DNA of 64,000 nucleotides. It comes from Labrenzia sp. THAF82 (lineage in GTDB: Bacteria > Pseudomonadota > Alphaproteobacteria > Rhizobiales > Stappiaceae). The DNA lies in contig NZ_CP045354.1 in the NCBI RefSeq assembly GCF_009363435.1, positions 5,298,501 through 5,362,500 of the forward strand, given 5' to 3'. Within the stretch, counting starts at the first letter, position 1; each line of letters opens with the position of its first letter. A program made the translations under genes and the position numbers. The notes under the pieces are model-generated. The model was given only the letters and a program-made list of their open reading frames with translations. It was not told where the DNA came from and did not search any database. Positions 8,021 through 15,154 of the stretch are shown here, in pieces.

Positions 8021-9034
8021 ATGCGTGTCTTGAAATATCTGGGTTTTCTAATCGTCCTGATTGCCGGTATTGCCGGCATCTCCTGGTGGAATGCGCGCCC
8101 GCCTATTGTTGAAGTCGTTGCGCCCTATAGAGGCAGTGCGGCGGAAGTCGTCTACGCGACGGCTGTTGTTGAACCCGTTCGTTGGGCCAAAGTCACCAGC
8201 ATTATCCGTGAGCGCATTACCTCTCTCTGCGGTTGCGAAGGCATGGAAGTCGCCAAGGGAGACCAGCTCGCCGAGCTGGACAGTGGCGATGCCCGTGCGA
8301 CACTGGCCGAGCTGGAAGCACGACAGGTTCTTGCCAAGTCCGACAGACAACGCGCCATGCAGCTCCTGGAACGACGGGTGGTCAGCCAACAGGTCTACGA
8401 CAAAGCCCAAAGCGAACTCATCCGCGTCAATGCCATGATTGCAGCACAAAAGGAGCGCTTGCGCGACTACAGTATCGTCGCTCCGATGGACGGCGTAATC
8501 CTGCGTCAGGATGGTTCGGTCGGTGAAGTTGCAGAGCCTGGAGATGTTCTGTTTTGGATTGGGCAACCCCAACCGCTGCAGCTGATTGCGGAAGTCAATG
8601 AAGAAGACATTCCGAAAGTCGTCAAAGGTCAGAAAGCACTCATCAAGGCAGACGCGTTTCCAAATCGGGACCTGATGGCAACTGTTTCACGGATCACGCC
8701 CATGGGCGATCCCGTGTTGAAGAACTACCGTGTCTATCTGGATCTGCCGGACGACACACCCTTGCGCATCGGAATGACCGCTGAAATCAATATTGTCACG
8801 GCTGAGGAAAGCGACACTTTGCTTTTGCCGCTTGCCGCCTTTGATGGTGCAAACGTGCAGGCGATTGCTGAAGACAACACTGTCTCGCTTCTACAGGTCG
8901 ATACCGGAATCCGTGGCACACGCGCTGTAGAAGTTTTGGACGGTGTGGACCCGAACTCAAGAATTGTCTTTCCCTATAATTCAGACCTGAAAGCGGGGCA
9001 GACCGTCCGGACCGAGGCCGGGAAACAGCCATGA
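8021..9034 (+). CDS. Periplasmic adaptor (membrane fusion) subunit of a MacAB-like exporter
   Basis: The protein has 337 residues. An N-terminal membrane anchor (LKYLGFLIVLIAGIAGISWW) is followed by a split lipoyl/biotinyl-like domain (VAKGDQLAELD and YSIVAPMDGVILRQDGSVGEV), a short alpha-hairpin (~residues 95-150) and a beta-barrel with TPLRIGMTAEINIVTAEE. This is the HlyD/MacA type of adaptor that connects an inner-membrane ABC exporter to an outer-membrane channel. The LCGCEGM loop with two cysteines in the first lipoyl half is unusual. The gene overlaps the permease gene by four bases (ATGA), so the two are translationally coupled. The exported substrate is unknown, and no TolC gene is nearby. 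Confidence 0.88.
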   Translation: MRVLKYLGFLIVLIAGIAGISWWNARPPIVEVVAPYRGSAAEVVYATAVVEPVRWAKVTSIIRERITSLCGCEGMEVAKGDQLAELDSGDARATLAELEARQVLAKSDRQRAMQLLERRVVSQQVYDKAQSELIRVNAMIAAQKERLRDYSIVAPMDGVILRQDGSVGEVAEPGDVLFWIGQPQPLQLIAEVNEEDIPKVVKGQKALIKADAFPNRDLMATVSRITPMGDPVLKNYRVYLDLPDDTPLRIGMTAEINIVTAEESDTLLLPLAAFDGANVQAIAEDNTVSLLQVDTGIRGTRAVEVLDGVDPNSRIVFPYNSDLKAGQTVRTEAGKQP

Positions 9035-10269
9035 TTCTATTGCTCAGGATCGCGGCAACTCATGTGCGCAACCGCATGCGTCAGACGGTGGTGTCGACGC
9101 TTGGCGTCGCACTCGGGGTTGGCTTTTCAGTTGCCATGGCTGGCTTGATGGAAGGCTCTCAACGGGATTTCATGTCAACATTGATCGAAGCAATTCCGCA
9201 TGTCGAGATCCAGGATGAACAACGTGCTCCGGCCTTGCAACCCGCCAGCGAACGGTTTGACGCAGTTGCATTTCACGGACTCAGACCGAAGGAAGATCTG
9301 CGCGGTATCCGCAATCCGACAGAGGCTTTGGCATCGTTACGCGATTGGGTGAACGGTTCCATGGCACAGCGATTGAGCGGCCAGGCGGTGCTGCGCTACA
9401 GCGGACAGGACATCGGCCTGACCCTGACCGGGGTCGTGCCGCGTTATGAACTTGAAGTCTCCAAGATCGAGGACGACATGCGCCAGGGGTCTCTTAAGGA
9501 TCTTGAGGTGACTTCAAATGGTCTTGTGCTTGGCCGGAAGGCTGCTCAAAGACTCGGCGCAGATATCGGGGACACTGTCACACTGACATCGGCAAACGGT
9601 GTGGCAAAAAGGTTCAAGATCGTCGGACTTTTTCACACCGGCATCACCGCCAGCGACGAAGGCTTTGCTTACGCGCCCCTGAAAGCTGTCCAGATCCTTC
9701 TGGAAAAACCCGACATCATCAACAGCATCTCCATTCGTCTTTCAAATATTGGCGAGGCAAACGATGTCGCTTCCCGCGCCGAACGCCAGCTCGGATACAA
9801 GGCAGTTTCCTGGGAGGAAGCGAATGAAGGACTGATGGAAGCCTTCTTCGTGCGCAACATCATCATGTATACGGTCGTCGGTGCCATACTGGTCGTGGCA
9901 GGCTTCGGCATTTTCAACATCGTGTCCACCATCGTCCATGAAAAGGCAAAAGACATCGCGATCCTGAAATCACTCGGATTTCCGGAGAGGGACATTCAGC
10001 AGATTTTCGTCCTTGAAGGCCTCGTGATCGGCGTGCTTGGCGCGATCGCCGGGTCAGTGCTCGGTTTCGGACTTTCCAGCTACCTCGCAACCGTAAAGTT
10101 CGAACTTACGACGGATGTTGAGGTGACCAGTCTGCCGATTTATTTTTCGACGCTGCATTACGTGATCGCCTGCTTTCTGGCGCTGTTTTCTTCCGCAATT
10201 GCCGGCCTGATCCCTGCCCGCAAGGCTGCCCGTCTCAATCCCGTTGACATCATACGGGGGGCGACGTGA
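9031..10269 (+). CDS. MacB/FtsX-type ABC transporter permease
   Basis: The 412-residue permease has one N-terminal membrane helix (VVSTLGVALGVGFSVAMAGL), a large periplasmic domain (~residues 40-270) and three C-terminal helices (FFVRNIIMYTVVGAILVVAGFGIFN; IFVLEGLVIGVLGAIAGSVL; YVIACFLALFSSAIAGL). The sequence EKAKDIAILKSLGF is the coupling helix typical of FtsX/LolE/MacB permeases. PARKAARLNPVDIIRG is the usual end of the domain. These permeases work by mechanotransmission with a LolD/MacB-like ATPase, here encoded separately and overlapping by four bases. The likely job is export of a lipid, peptide or drug from the inner membrane or periplasm. Confidence 0.9.
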   Translation: MILLLRIAATHVRNRMRQTVVSTLGVALGVGFSVAMAGLMEGSQRDFMSTLIEAIPHVEIQDEQRAPALQPASERFDAVAFHGLRPKEDLRGIRNPTEALASLRDWVNGSMAQRLSGQAVLRYSGQDIGLTLTGVVPRYELEVSKIEDDMRQGSLKDLEVTSNGLVLGRKAAQRLGADIGDTVTLTSANGVAKRFKIVGLFHTGITASDEGFAYAPLKAVQILLEKPDIINSISIRLSNIGEANDVASRAERQLGYKAVSWEEANEGLMEAFFVRNIIMYTVVGAILVVAGFGIFNIVSTIVHEKAKDIAILKSLGFPERDIQQIFVLEGLVIGVLGAIAGSVLGFGLSSYLATVKFELTTDVEVTSLPIYFSTLHYVIACFLALFSSAIAGLIPARKAARLNPVDIIRGAT

Positions 10270-10979
10270 CTGCACCTGATGCCGTGCCGATGGAGAGCCT
10301 GCTGCTGGAAACACGTAGCCTGACCCGAATATTGCCCGCCGTCGTCCCTGTAACTCTGGTTCAGGATGTCAGCCTGCGGATCGGTCATTCGGAGTTTGTC
10401 GCGATCACCGGACCTTCCGGTTCTGGAAAATCGTCATTGCTTTATCTGCTAGGCCTGCTCGACCGGCCGTCCGAGGGCGAGATATGGATCGCCGGAACGG
10501 AAACCGACCGTCTGTCTTCCAGCGAACTTGCCCACATCCGATTGGAAAAGATTGGCTTCGTCTTCCAGTTTCATTTTCTTTTGCCGGAATTCACAGCGCT
10601 GGAAAATGTCATGATCCCGATGCAGCGGCTTGGAAAGCTGCCGCCACGGGAGCAGCATGAACATGCGGAAGGCCTTCTGGCCGGGCTAGGACTTGAGGAC
10701 TTTCTGAACCGTCGACCAGAGCAACTTTCCGGTGGTCAACGCCAGCGTGTGGCTGTCGCCAGAGCGCTTGCAAATTCGCCAGACCTGATACTCGCAGACG
10801 AGCCCACGGGAAGCCTCGATTCCGTTGCTACCGAACAGGTTTTCGAAAGCCTGCAGAAGATCGTCGAAACCCAGCAGACCACCATTATCGCTGTCACGCA
10901 CGATATGGATCTGGCCAATCGCATGGAACGGCGTGTTCATCTGGTCGACGGGCGAATTGACTACGACCGAAAACAATAA
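10266..10979 (+). CDS. LolD/MacB-type ABC transporter ATPase
   Basis: This is the 237-residue ATPase of the export system. It has Walker A (GPSGSGKSSL), a Q-loop (FVFQFHFLLPEFTALENV), the signature LSGGQRQRVAVARAL, Walker B (LILADEPTGSLD) and the switch His (AVTHDMDLA). The FHFLLPEFTALENVMIP stretch is typical of the MacB/LolD subfamily. The GTG start at 10266 overlaps the permease stop (GTGA). It forms a homodimer on the cytoplasmic face of the permease. It is the last gene of the three-gene operon starting at 8021; no clear terminator follows. Confidence 0.93.
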   Translation: MTAPDAVPMESLLLETRSLTRILPAVVPVTLVQDVSLRIGHSEFVAITGPSGSGKSSLLYLLGLLDRPSEGEIWIAGTETDRLSSSELAHIRLEKIGFVFQFHFLLPEFTALENVMIPMQRLGKLPPREQHEHAEGLLAGLGLEDFLNRRPEQLSGGQRQRVAVARALANSPDLILADEPTGSLDSVATEQVFESLQKIVETQQTTIIAVTHDMDLANRMERRVHLVDGRIDYDRKQ

Positions 10980-11246
10980 CGAAGCTATCAGAGCCTTCTC
11001 AGCGCTGGTAACATTGAAATCACGAATGAATTTGTCATCGGCTCGCCGCTTGCCATTGGCGAGAAGACATGTCATAAGCCCGTTATCATCAAGAGAAGGG
11101 CTGGCGCCCTCGCCAACCTGCCGAACCGGGCAAGGTGGTCCCCGCAATAGGGATGCGGCTGGAAAGACCCTCACATCGGGTTAACCGGCAACCAAGCGGT
11201 TCAATAGCATGCGCCAGTCCTCCTCGGGCAACCGATGGAGGATTTT

Positions 11247-11543
11247 TTGTCTCAACAGCCATTTGCCGGTCGTGCGGCAGACCTGATCGAGCATCATCTT
11301 GGCGCTCATGCCGAACTCGCCGAAGCGTCAATCTGGCAGCGGGCTGCCGAAGACTGTGTTCTGGCACGCATCAAGTCTTTGCGTATTGTCGGTGGATTGC
11401 CCCGACACAAGGCGGCCCTGCACCCGGATGAACGTTTGAACCGGCTGAAGAGCCTTCTGCAGCTTTGGGCAAATGGCTGCACGTGTGCGGTCGACGAGGA
11501 TCTGTTCGCTGACATTGTCAACCGTCACCCGTCTGAACGCTAG
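11247..11543 (+). CDS. Small conserved-looking protein of unknown function
   Basis: This is a 98-residue soluble protein rich in Ala, Leu and charged residues. It has a central AEDCVLARIKSLRIVGGLP and a C-terminal LKSLLQLWANGCTCAVDEDLFADIV. I do not recognise the family. It appears to be a real gene because a GGAGG site is placed 5 bases before a TTG at 11247; the upstream in-frame ATG at 11235 includes that site and lacks one of its own. It lies 270 bases after the ABC operon and converges tightly (6 bases) with the thioesterase gene. In the gap before it I see only a CTCGCC...GGCGAG hairpin near 11040-11065 and no other feature. Confidence 0.5.
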   Translation: MSQQPFAGRAADLIEHHLGAHAELAEASIWQRAAEDCVLARIKSLRIVGGLPRHKAALHPDERLNRLKSLLQLWANGCTCAVDEDLFADIVNRHPSER

Positions 11544-11549
11544 ATTTGG

Positions 11550-11936
11550 TCAATCGTTGTTGGGAACGGGACGCGGCTTGCCACCGTCGTCGACGGCTAC
11601 CATCGTGAATATGGCTTCGGTGACCATTTCACGGTGTCCATACCGATGCCGCAGAGCCCAGGCTTCCAACCTGATTTCCATGGAAGAACGTCCAACGCGG
11701 ATCACTTCCGTATAGACACATAAAACGTCACCGACATGAACGGGACGAATGAATTTCATCTTGTCGACCGCAATCGTAACGACGCGGCCTTCTGCTCTTT
11801 GACCGGCAGCAATACCGCCGGCCAAATCCATTTGCGACAAAACCCAGCCACCGAAAATGTCACCTGAAGCATTGGTGTCAGCTGGCATCGCCATTGTTCG
11901 CAATGTCAGATCGCCATTCGGTTTGTTTTCGGTCAC
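11550..11936 (-). CDS. yciA: Acyl-CoA thioesterase, YciA-like hotdog fold
   Basis: The 128-residue protein has a single hotdog fold. TMAMPADTNASGDIFGGWVLSQMDLAGG carries the family's Asn-Asp catalytic region, followed by VVTIAVDKMKFIRPVHVGDVLCVY. YciA-type thioesterases hydrolyse a wide range of acyl-CoAs to free acid and CoA in the cytosol and probably keep CoA available. The start is a GTG at 11936 preceded by AGGAGGGG about 9 bases away. The gene lies downstream of the haemoglobin operon on the same strand, with an 80-base gap containing no obvious terminator, so read-through is possible. Confidence 0.9.
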   Translation of the reverse strand: MTENKPNGDLTLRTMAMPADTNASGDIFGGWVLSQMDLAGGIAAGQRAEGRVVTIAVDKMKFIRPVHVGDVLCVYTEVIRVGRSSMEIRLEAWALRHRYGHREMVTEAIFTMVAVDDGGKPRPVPNND

Positions 11937-12015
11937 GGCCGAGCCCCTCCTTTTTCAGACAGGTCGAGACTACCCTCCGCGGCAGAGATCACAAGTCCTA
12001 CTTGATCAAAGTCAC

Positions 12016-12117
12016 TCAAATCACCAGCATCATGATTGCCATGATCCAGAGGGGTAATGGTGCAGCGATCCAGATCAGGACAATCGGCAGGCCGCGCTGC
12101 AGCAAGTTCTTGCGCAT
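12016..12117 (-). CDS. 33-residue single-pass membrane peptide, third gene of haemoglobin operon
   Basis: This short open frame runs ATG 12117 to TGA 12016. The peptide starts MRKNLLQRGLPIVLIWIAA and continues hydrophobic with PLPLWIMAIMMLVI to the end. The positive N-terminus followed by a long hydrophobic stretch predicts one membrane helix with the N-terminus inside. An AAGGAG site lies about ten bases before the ATG, partly inside the end of the upstream 73-residue gene. It follows that gene by 18 bases on the same strand, so it is probably co-transcribed with the haemoglobin. No homolog is known to me; it is too short to be sure of from sequence alone. Confidence 0.5.
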   Translation of the reverse strand: MRKNLLQRGLPIVLIWIAAPLPLWIMAIMMLVI

Positions 12118-12135
12118 GTGAAGGAAACTCCTTTT

Positions 12136-12357
12136 TCAAGCAAAACCGGGGATCTCAATCACCGTCAGGATTGCGAGTGCCAACATTCCAGTGATGAACG
12201 CTGCCTTTGCACTGCCGATCAGGGATCGGCCCGCCGTATCGTGCCGTGGCATCGGCAGGTCGCGCGAATCCAAATACATCGACAGCAACATCAGGGAAAA
12301 AACGGCGAACCAGACAACGACAAGCACCTCGGCAACGAGCACGATTGCGATCAACAT
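12136..12357 (-). CDS. 73-residue two-helix membrane protein, second gene of haemoglobin operon
   Basis: The protein has an N-terminal helix (IAIVLVAEVLVVVWFAVFSLMLL), a short polar loop with SRDLPMPRHDTAGRS, and a second helix (KAAFITGMLALAILTVIEIP). I do not recognise the family. The ATG at 12357 overlaps the end of the truncated haemoglobin gene by seven bases, a sign of translational coupling. This suggests that the membrane protein works with the haemoglobin, for example as a docking or electron-supply partner; that is inference only. Confidence 0.75.
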   Translation of the reverse strand: MLIAIVLVAEVLVVVWFAVFSLMLLSMYLDSRDLPMPRHDTAGRSLIGSAKAAFITGMLALAILTVIEIPGFA

Positions 12358-12839
12358 GATCCGATCCAGTCCTGTTTCGAGGTGAGTTCAGGTGGGGGCA
12401 CTGCTCCGGCAAATCCAAAAGTCGCCAGCCACAGGCTTTGCGCGATACGCTCTGCAACCGCGATGATTTCGTCAGCAAGGTCGGGCACGAACAGCTCGCG
12501 CACAACAGGGCGAAACACACCAAGCCATAAGGCATAGTCCGCACTCACCAGTTCTTTTTGCTTGAGGTGAGCCGGTACAGGCTTTCCTTTGTAAGCGCCG
12601 TTCTTCATGAGAACAGACTGCCAGAACGCTTCCATTTTCGGCAGATGCTCATCCCACTTGCCGTCCAACCGACTGTTAAAGATTTCGCCTAGTCGCGGAT
12701 GCTCGCGCACGCAGCCATAGAATGTCTGGACCATCACGTGAATCGATTGTTCGTTCACGTGTTCATAACGTTGCAGGCGATCGCCCTTGTCGATCACGGG
12801 CCGTCTGTCGCGACGGCTAGAGGGTTTGCCGGTTTGCAT
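12351..12839 (-). CDS. Group III truncated haemoglobin
   Basis: The protein is about 162 residues with a basic N-terminal tail (GKPSSRRDRRPVID) and a 2-on-2 globin. Features of group III are FYGCVREHPRLGEIFNSRL (B/E region), WDEHLPKMEAFWQSVLM, and the proximal-side AHLKQKELVSADYALWLGVF. The haem-binding proximal His is probably the one in PAHLKQK. Group III globins bind O2 and NO and are linked to nitric-oxide handling and microaerobic growth. I place the start at ATG 12839, six bases after GGAG; ATG 12842 is also possible. The promoter region holds two palindromes next to a divergent NsrR-like regulator, suggesting NO control. Confidence 0.88.
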   Translation of the reverse strand: MQTGKPSSRRDRRPVIDKGDRLQRYEHVNEQSIHVMVQTFYGCVREHPRLGEIFNSRLDGKWDEHLPKMEAFWQSVLMKNGAYKGKPVPAHLKQKELVSADYALWLGVFRPVVRELFVPDLADEIIAVAERIAQSLWLATFGFAGAVPPPELTSKQDWIGSC

Positions 12840-12856
12840 CATCTTCTCCAAACATT

Positions 12857-12880
12857 CATTTAAGATGCATCTTTTAAATG
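12857..12880. promoter_or_regulatory. Probable NsrR-type operator near the haemoglobin start
   Basis: A 24-bp near-perfect palindrome begins CATTTAAGATGC and ends ATCTTTTAAATG, centred on GATGCATC. The half-site AAGATGC is the known NsrR half-site (consensus AAGATGC...GCATCTT in enterobacteria). It lies 18 bases upstream of the haemoglobin start codon and 56 bases upstream of the Rrf2 regulator start, so binding would block transcription of the haemoglobin operon and possibly of the regulator. Confidence 0.6.
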
Positions 12881-12901
12881 ACACAAGCTCATACTAAAAT
12901 C

Positions 12902-12920
12902 AACATCTGAGATGAATGTT
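12902..12920. promoter_or_regulatory. Second palindrome between haemoglobin and Rrf2 genes
   Basis: The 19-base AACATCTGAGATGAATGTT has outer arms AACAT/ATGTT and an inner ATCT/AGAT pairing. It lies 45 bases from the centre of the stronger palindrome and 15 bases before the regulator's start codon at 12936. It may be a second operator used for autoregulation of the Rrf2 gene. Confidence 0.4.
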
Positions 12921-12935
12921 TTACGGGAAGCTGCC

Positions 12936-13370
12936 ATGCGCCTCAGTCAGGCCAGTGATTTTGCCTTGAGAATACTCATGGCCACCGGACAGTCAGACAA
13001 TCCGCAGACCGTCGAAAAGCTTGCCAATCAGCTGGGGCTGGCAAAATCGCATGTGATGAAGATCGTCGCCCACCTTGCAAAGGGCGGCTATCTGGAAACC
13101 ACTCGCGGTCGTGGCGGTGGCATCAGGCTGGCAAAATCGCCGGAAGCAATCCGGCTTGGCGATGTTGTTCGGCTGATCGAGCCAGACCTTGGCGTGGTCG
13201 CCTGCCTGAAACCCGGGTCAACTGCAGCCTGCGCTTTCCTGCCACGCTGCGCGTTGAAGAGTGCAATGGCACAGGCTGCAGAAGCATTTCTGGACAGCCT
13301 GAATGGACAGACCCTGGCTTCAATCCTCGCAGGGACACAGAAAGCAAGACTGTTGGACGCCACTGGCTAA
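12936..13370 (+). CDS. Rrf2-family iron-sulfur regulator, NsrR-like
   Basis: The regulator has 144 residues. A winged-helix DNA-binding domain occupies residues ~1-75 (MRLSQASDFALRILM; QLGLAKSHVMKIVAHLAKGG; RGRGGGIRLA). The cysteines C90, C99 and C105 sit in VVACLKPGSTAACAFLPRC, and D8 is in the place of the Asp that ligates the cluster in NsrR. This points to a NO-sensing Fe-S repressor. The C-x8-C spacing is longer than in enterobacterial NsrR and close to RirA (C-x7-C), so an iron or redox role is not excluded. The ATG at 12936 follows ACGGGA, and family proteins start at MRL. The gene is divergent from the haemoglobin operon. Its stop overlaps the convergent Crp/Fnr gene by four bases. 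Confidence 0.82.
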   Translation: MRLSQASDFALRILMATGQSDNPQTVEKLANQLGLAKSHVMKIVAHLAKGGYLETTRGRGGGIRLAKSPEAIRLGDVVRLIEPDLGVVACLKPGSTAACAFLPRCALKSAMAQAAEAFLDSLNGQTLASILAGTQKARLLDATG

Positions 13371-14056
13371 AGCGTTGAAGCCTGTTCGAGAAACTCGATC
13401 TGCTCAAGACAATAATAGCCAGAGATCCGGCTGATCGTTCCGGCCCGTTTCCAGTCATTGAGCACGCGGCTGACATTCTCGCGCGCAGCGCCGGCCATAT
13501 TGGCGATGTCGGCCTGACTGAGCTTGTAGTGGATCAGCATTCGGCCGTCGTCGAGAGGTTTGCCGAAGGTTTCTGCCAATTGCAGCAGAGTTTGCGCAAC
13601 CCTGCCGGGAAGCGGCAGGAACGAGCGTGCGGCCAAAACGTCATTGGCGTGCCGTAGCCTCTTGCCGACAATTGACAGCATATGACGATAAACAGCCGGG
13701 TGCTCGTCCGAGAACCTTTGGAACGCCGCCTTGTCAATGAAGGCGAGTTGCGCCTCTTTCAATGCGCTCACTGTCGCCGAGCGGGGCCTGCCATCCAGAA
13801 GCGCCAGTTCGCCGACAAGGTCGCCCGGCCCGAGAACGGCCAGCAATTGTTCGTCGCCCTCGACGGACAATAGCGACACCTTCAACGACCCTTCCAGCAC
13901 GGCATAACAACCATTGCCCGGGTCGCCGTTTTCAAAAAGAATTGTTCCAGCAGCAATCTTCATGGGCCGTGCAAGCCGAGACAGCCCGACAGCCAATTCC
14001 GGATCCAGCCCCTCAAGTGAAAAGCTGTTCTTCAAAAAATCTTTAATTTCCGCCAC
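13367..14056 (-). CDS. Crp/Fnr-family transcription regulator
   Basis: The protein has 229 residues. A cyclic-nucleotide-binding-like beta-roll covers residues ~25-125 (GTILFENGDPGNGCYAVLEG; PGDLVGELALLDGRPRSATVSA), then comes a dimer helix and a winged helix with YKLSQADIANMAGAARENVSRVLNDW. There are no N-terminal cysteines, so it is not an oxygen-sensing FNR. PGDLVGELALLDGRPRSATV resembles the phosphate-binding cassette of CRP, so a cyclic nucleotide ligand is possible; an adenylate cyclase gene is at 45-47 kb. I chose the GTG start at 14056 because GGGGTAGGT lies just before it. The gene converges on the Rrf2 gene with a four-base overlap. Confidence 0.88.
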   Translation of the reverse strand: MAEIKDFLKNSFSLEGLDPELAVGLSRLARPMKIAAGTILFENGDPGNGCYAVLEGSLKVSLLSVEGDEQLLAVLGPGDLVGELALLDGRPRSATVSALKEAQLAFIDKAAFQRFSDEHPAVYRHMLSIVGKRLRHANDVLAARSFLPLPGRVAQTLLQLAETFGKPLDDGRMLIHYKLSQADIANMAGAARENVSRVLNDWKRAGTISRISGYYCLEQIEFLEQASTL

Positions 14057-14204
14057 ACCTACCCCCTGCCAACAGCGCTGCCGCGACGAACTTTTTTGGA
14101 TCAGTCGCAATCCTGTGATGTTCATCACGTGCAATCAAGCAAAATAACCCTATATCTAAAGTCATGGAAGCGGGGTCGCCCCTCCCCCCTTCCAGGCCTC
14201 CACG

Positions 14205-14238
14205 AAAAACGGCTCTGTTCCCCGCAGGGCCGTTTTTT
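14205..14238 (-). terminator. Rho-independent terminator after the ChbG/HpnK-like gene
   Basis: The nine-base stem ACGGCTCTG/CAGGGCCGT (one G-T pair) has a seven-base loop and is flanked by A-run and T-run on opposite sides, so it can work in both directions. On the minus strand it lies 17 bases after the stop of the ChbG/HpnK-like gene. Confidence 0.85.
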
Positions 14239-14254
14239 CGTTGAAATAGCGATC

Positions 14255-15052
14255 CTAGTTCAAAAACACGTCCTTTTTGTCCAGAGTATGGAAAAACCTC
14301 GTACTGGCCAAAACCTCGTACTGACATTCCCTGATCGCGATTTTTTTTCGTGGCTCTTCGCGTCTCAGTCGATCATCGGCCCTGCCGGGAATTGCAGCGA
14401 CAAAGCTGAGATCGCTCATGCCATCGAAGTGATTGTGCAAAAGACGCTGCAGATTTTCGCGATCATCCGTTTGCGGCAAAGGTTCCGCTCTTGGCAAAAG
14501 CTTCATGTTGTGGGCTTTGGCAAGACGGGACAACCGCAGTGCCTTCAAACCCGGTGGAACGGGCGAAATCAAAAGAGGCGGTTTTTCAAAGTCAGCATGA
14601 TCAACGGCCTTCAGAACAAGGCGTGCAATCGACATACTGGAAAGCAGACCCTCGCGAACGGCGATGAAGTCAGGCTGACGCTTCATCAACACGCTGTACC
14701 TTGCCAGTTGTGCCTTGGCTTCTTCCAGCAGTAGTTCATCTGGCATCAGACGGGTCAAGGCGCGGAAATTCAGCTTTTCACGGCTAAACATCCTCTCACC
14801 GTAAACTTCCTGCATGCGCGAACTGACTGGTGCCACTCGATCTCCACTGAAGGCAATCGTTACCCCAAAGAGAACCCGGTTCCCGACTTTTTCAGCCGTT
14901 TCCTGCAGCGGACGAAACTCGCGGGGCCAAAGCTCTGTTGCGACAAGTGCGCCGACAGCACTCAAGCGCCCCTTTTCAGCGAGTTCGCGCAGGGCGCGGT
15001 CAACCCCGAAAGCGAGACCATAATCCAAGGCACCAAGTGTTATTCGCTTCAT
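14255..15052 (-). CDS. ChbG/HpnK-like deacetylase homologue with lost active-site residues
   Basis: The 265-residue protein aligns by eye with the ChbG/HpnK (YdjC) family: LGALDYGLAFGVDRALRELAEKG matches the usual ADDFGLS...AI.EL...G start, and EAKAQLARY matches the El.AQl..f helix. The metal and catalytic residues look altered. The first motif has LDY in place of DD(F/Y). The usual GLH motif reads FGVTIAF, and the usual VDGHQHVH segment reads FIAVREGLLSS, so both histidine sites are missing. If family membership is right, it is probably not an active deacetylase. It is the last gene of the minus-strand glycosylation cluster (GT2-GtrA, GT39, this gene), whose other members have intact motifs. 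Confidence 0.7.
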   Translation of the reverse strand: MKRITLGALDYGLAFGVDRALRELAEKGRLSAVGALVATELWPREFRPLQETAEKVGNRVLFGVTIAFSGDRVAPVSSRMQEVYGERMFSREKLNFRALTRLMPDELLLEEAKAQLARYSVLMKRQPDFIAVREGLLSSMSIARLVLKAVDHADFEKPPLLISPVPPGLKALRLSRLAKAHNMKLLPRAEPLPQTDDRENLQRLLHNHFDGMSDLSFVAAIPGRADDRLRREEPRKKIAIRECQYEVLASTRFFHTLDKKDVFLN

Positions 15053-15154
15053 CTAATTCCGGCGGGCAAATAGCAATTATTCAGCCACATCCCTGCGTCA
15101 TTCGCCCGCGCAATGCAAGTCCGTTGTGAACTCAAGCGATTTGCCGCACGTGTC

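Noticed and set aside
10980-11234. Possible small RNA (SRP-like or RNase P-like) in the gap after the ABC operon
   Set aside because: A short CCTGCCGAACC string looked SRP-like, but the essential GGTCAGG...GGAAGCAGCC core is absent and no terminator follows.
13367-14056. FNR-type oxygen sensor
   Set aside because: The protein has no N-terminal cysteine cluster for an iron-sulfur centre, so it is called only as a Crp/Fnr-family regulator.
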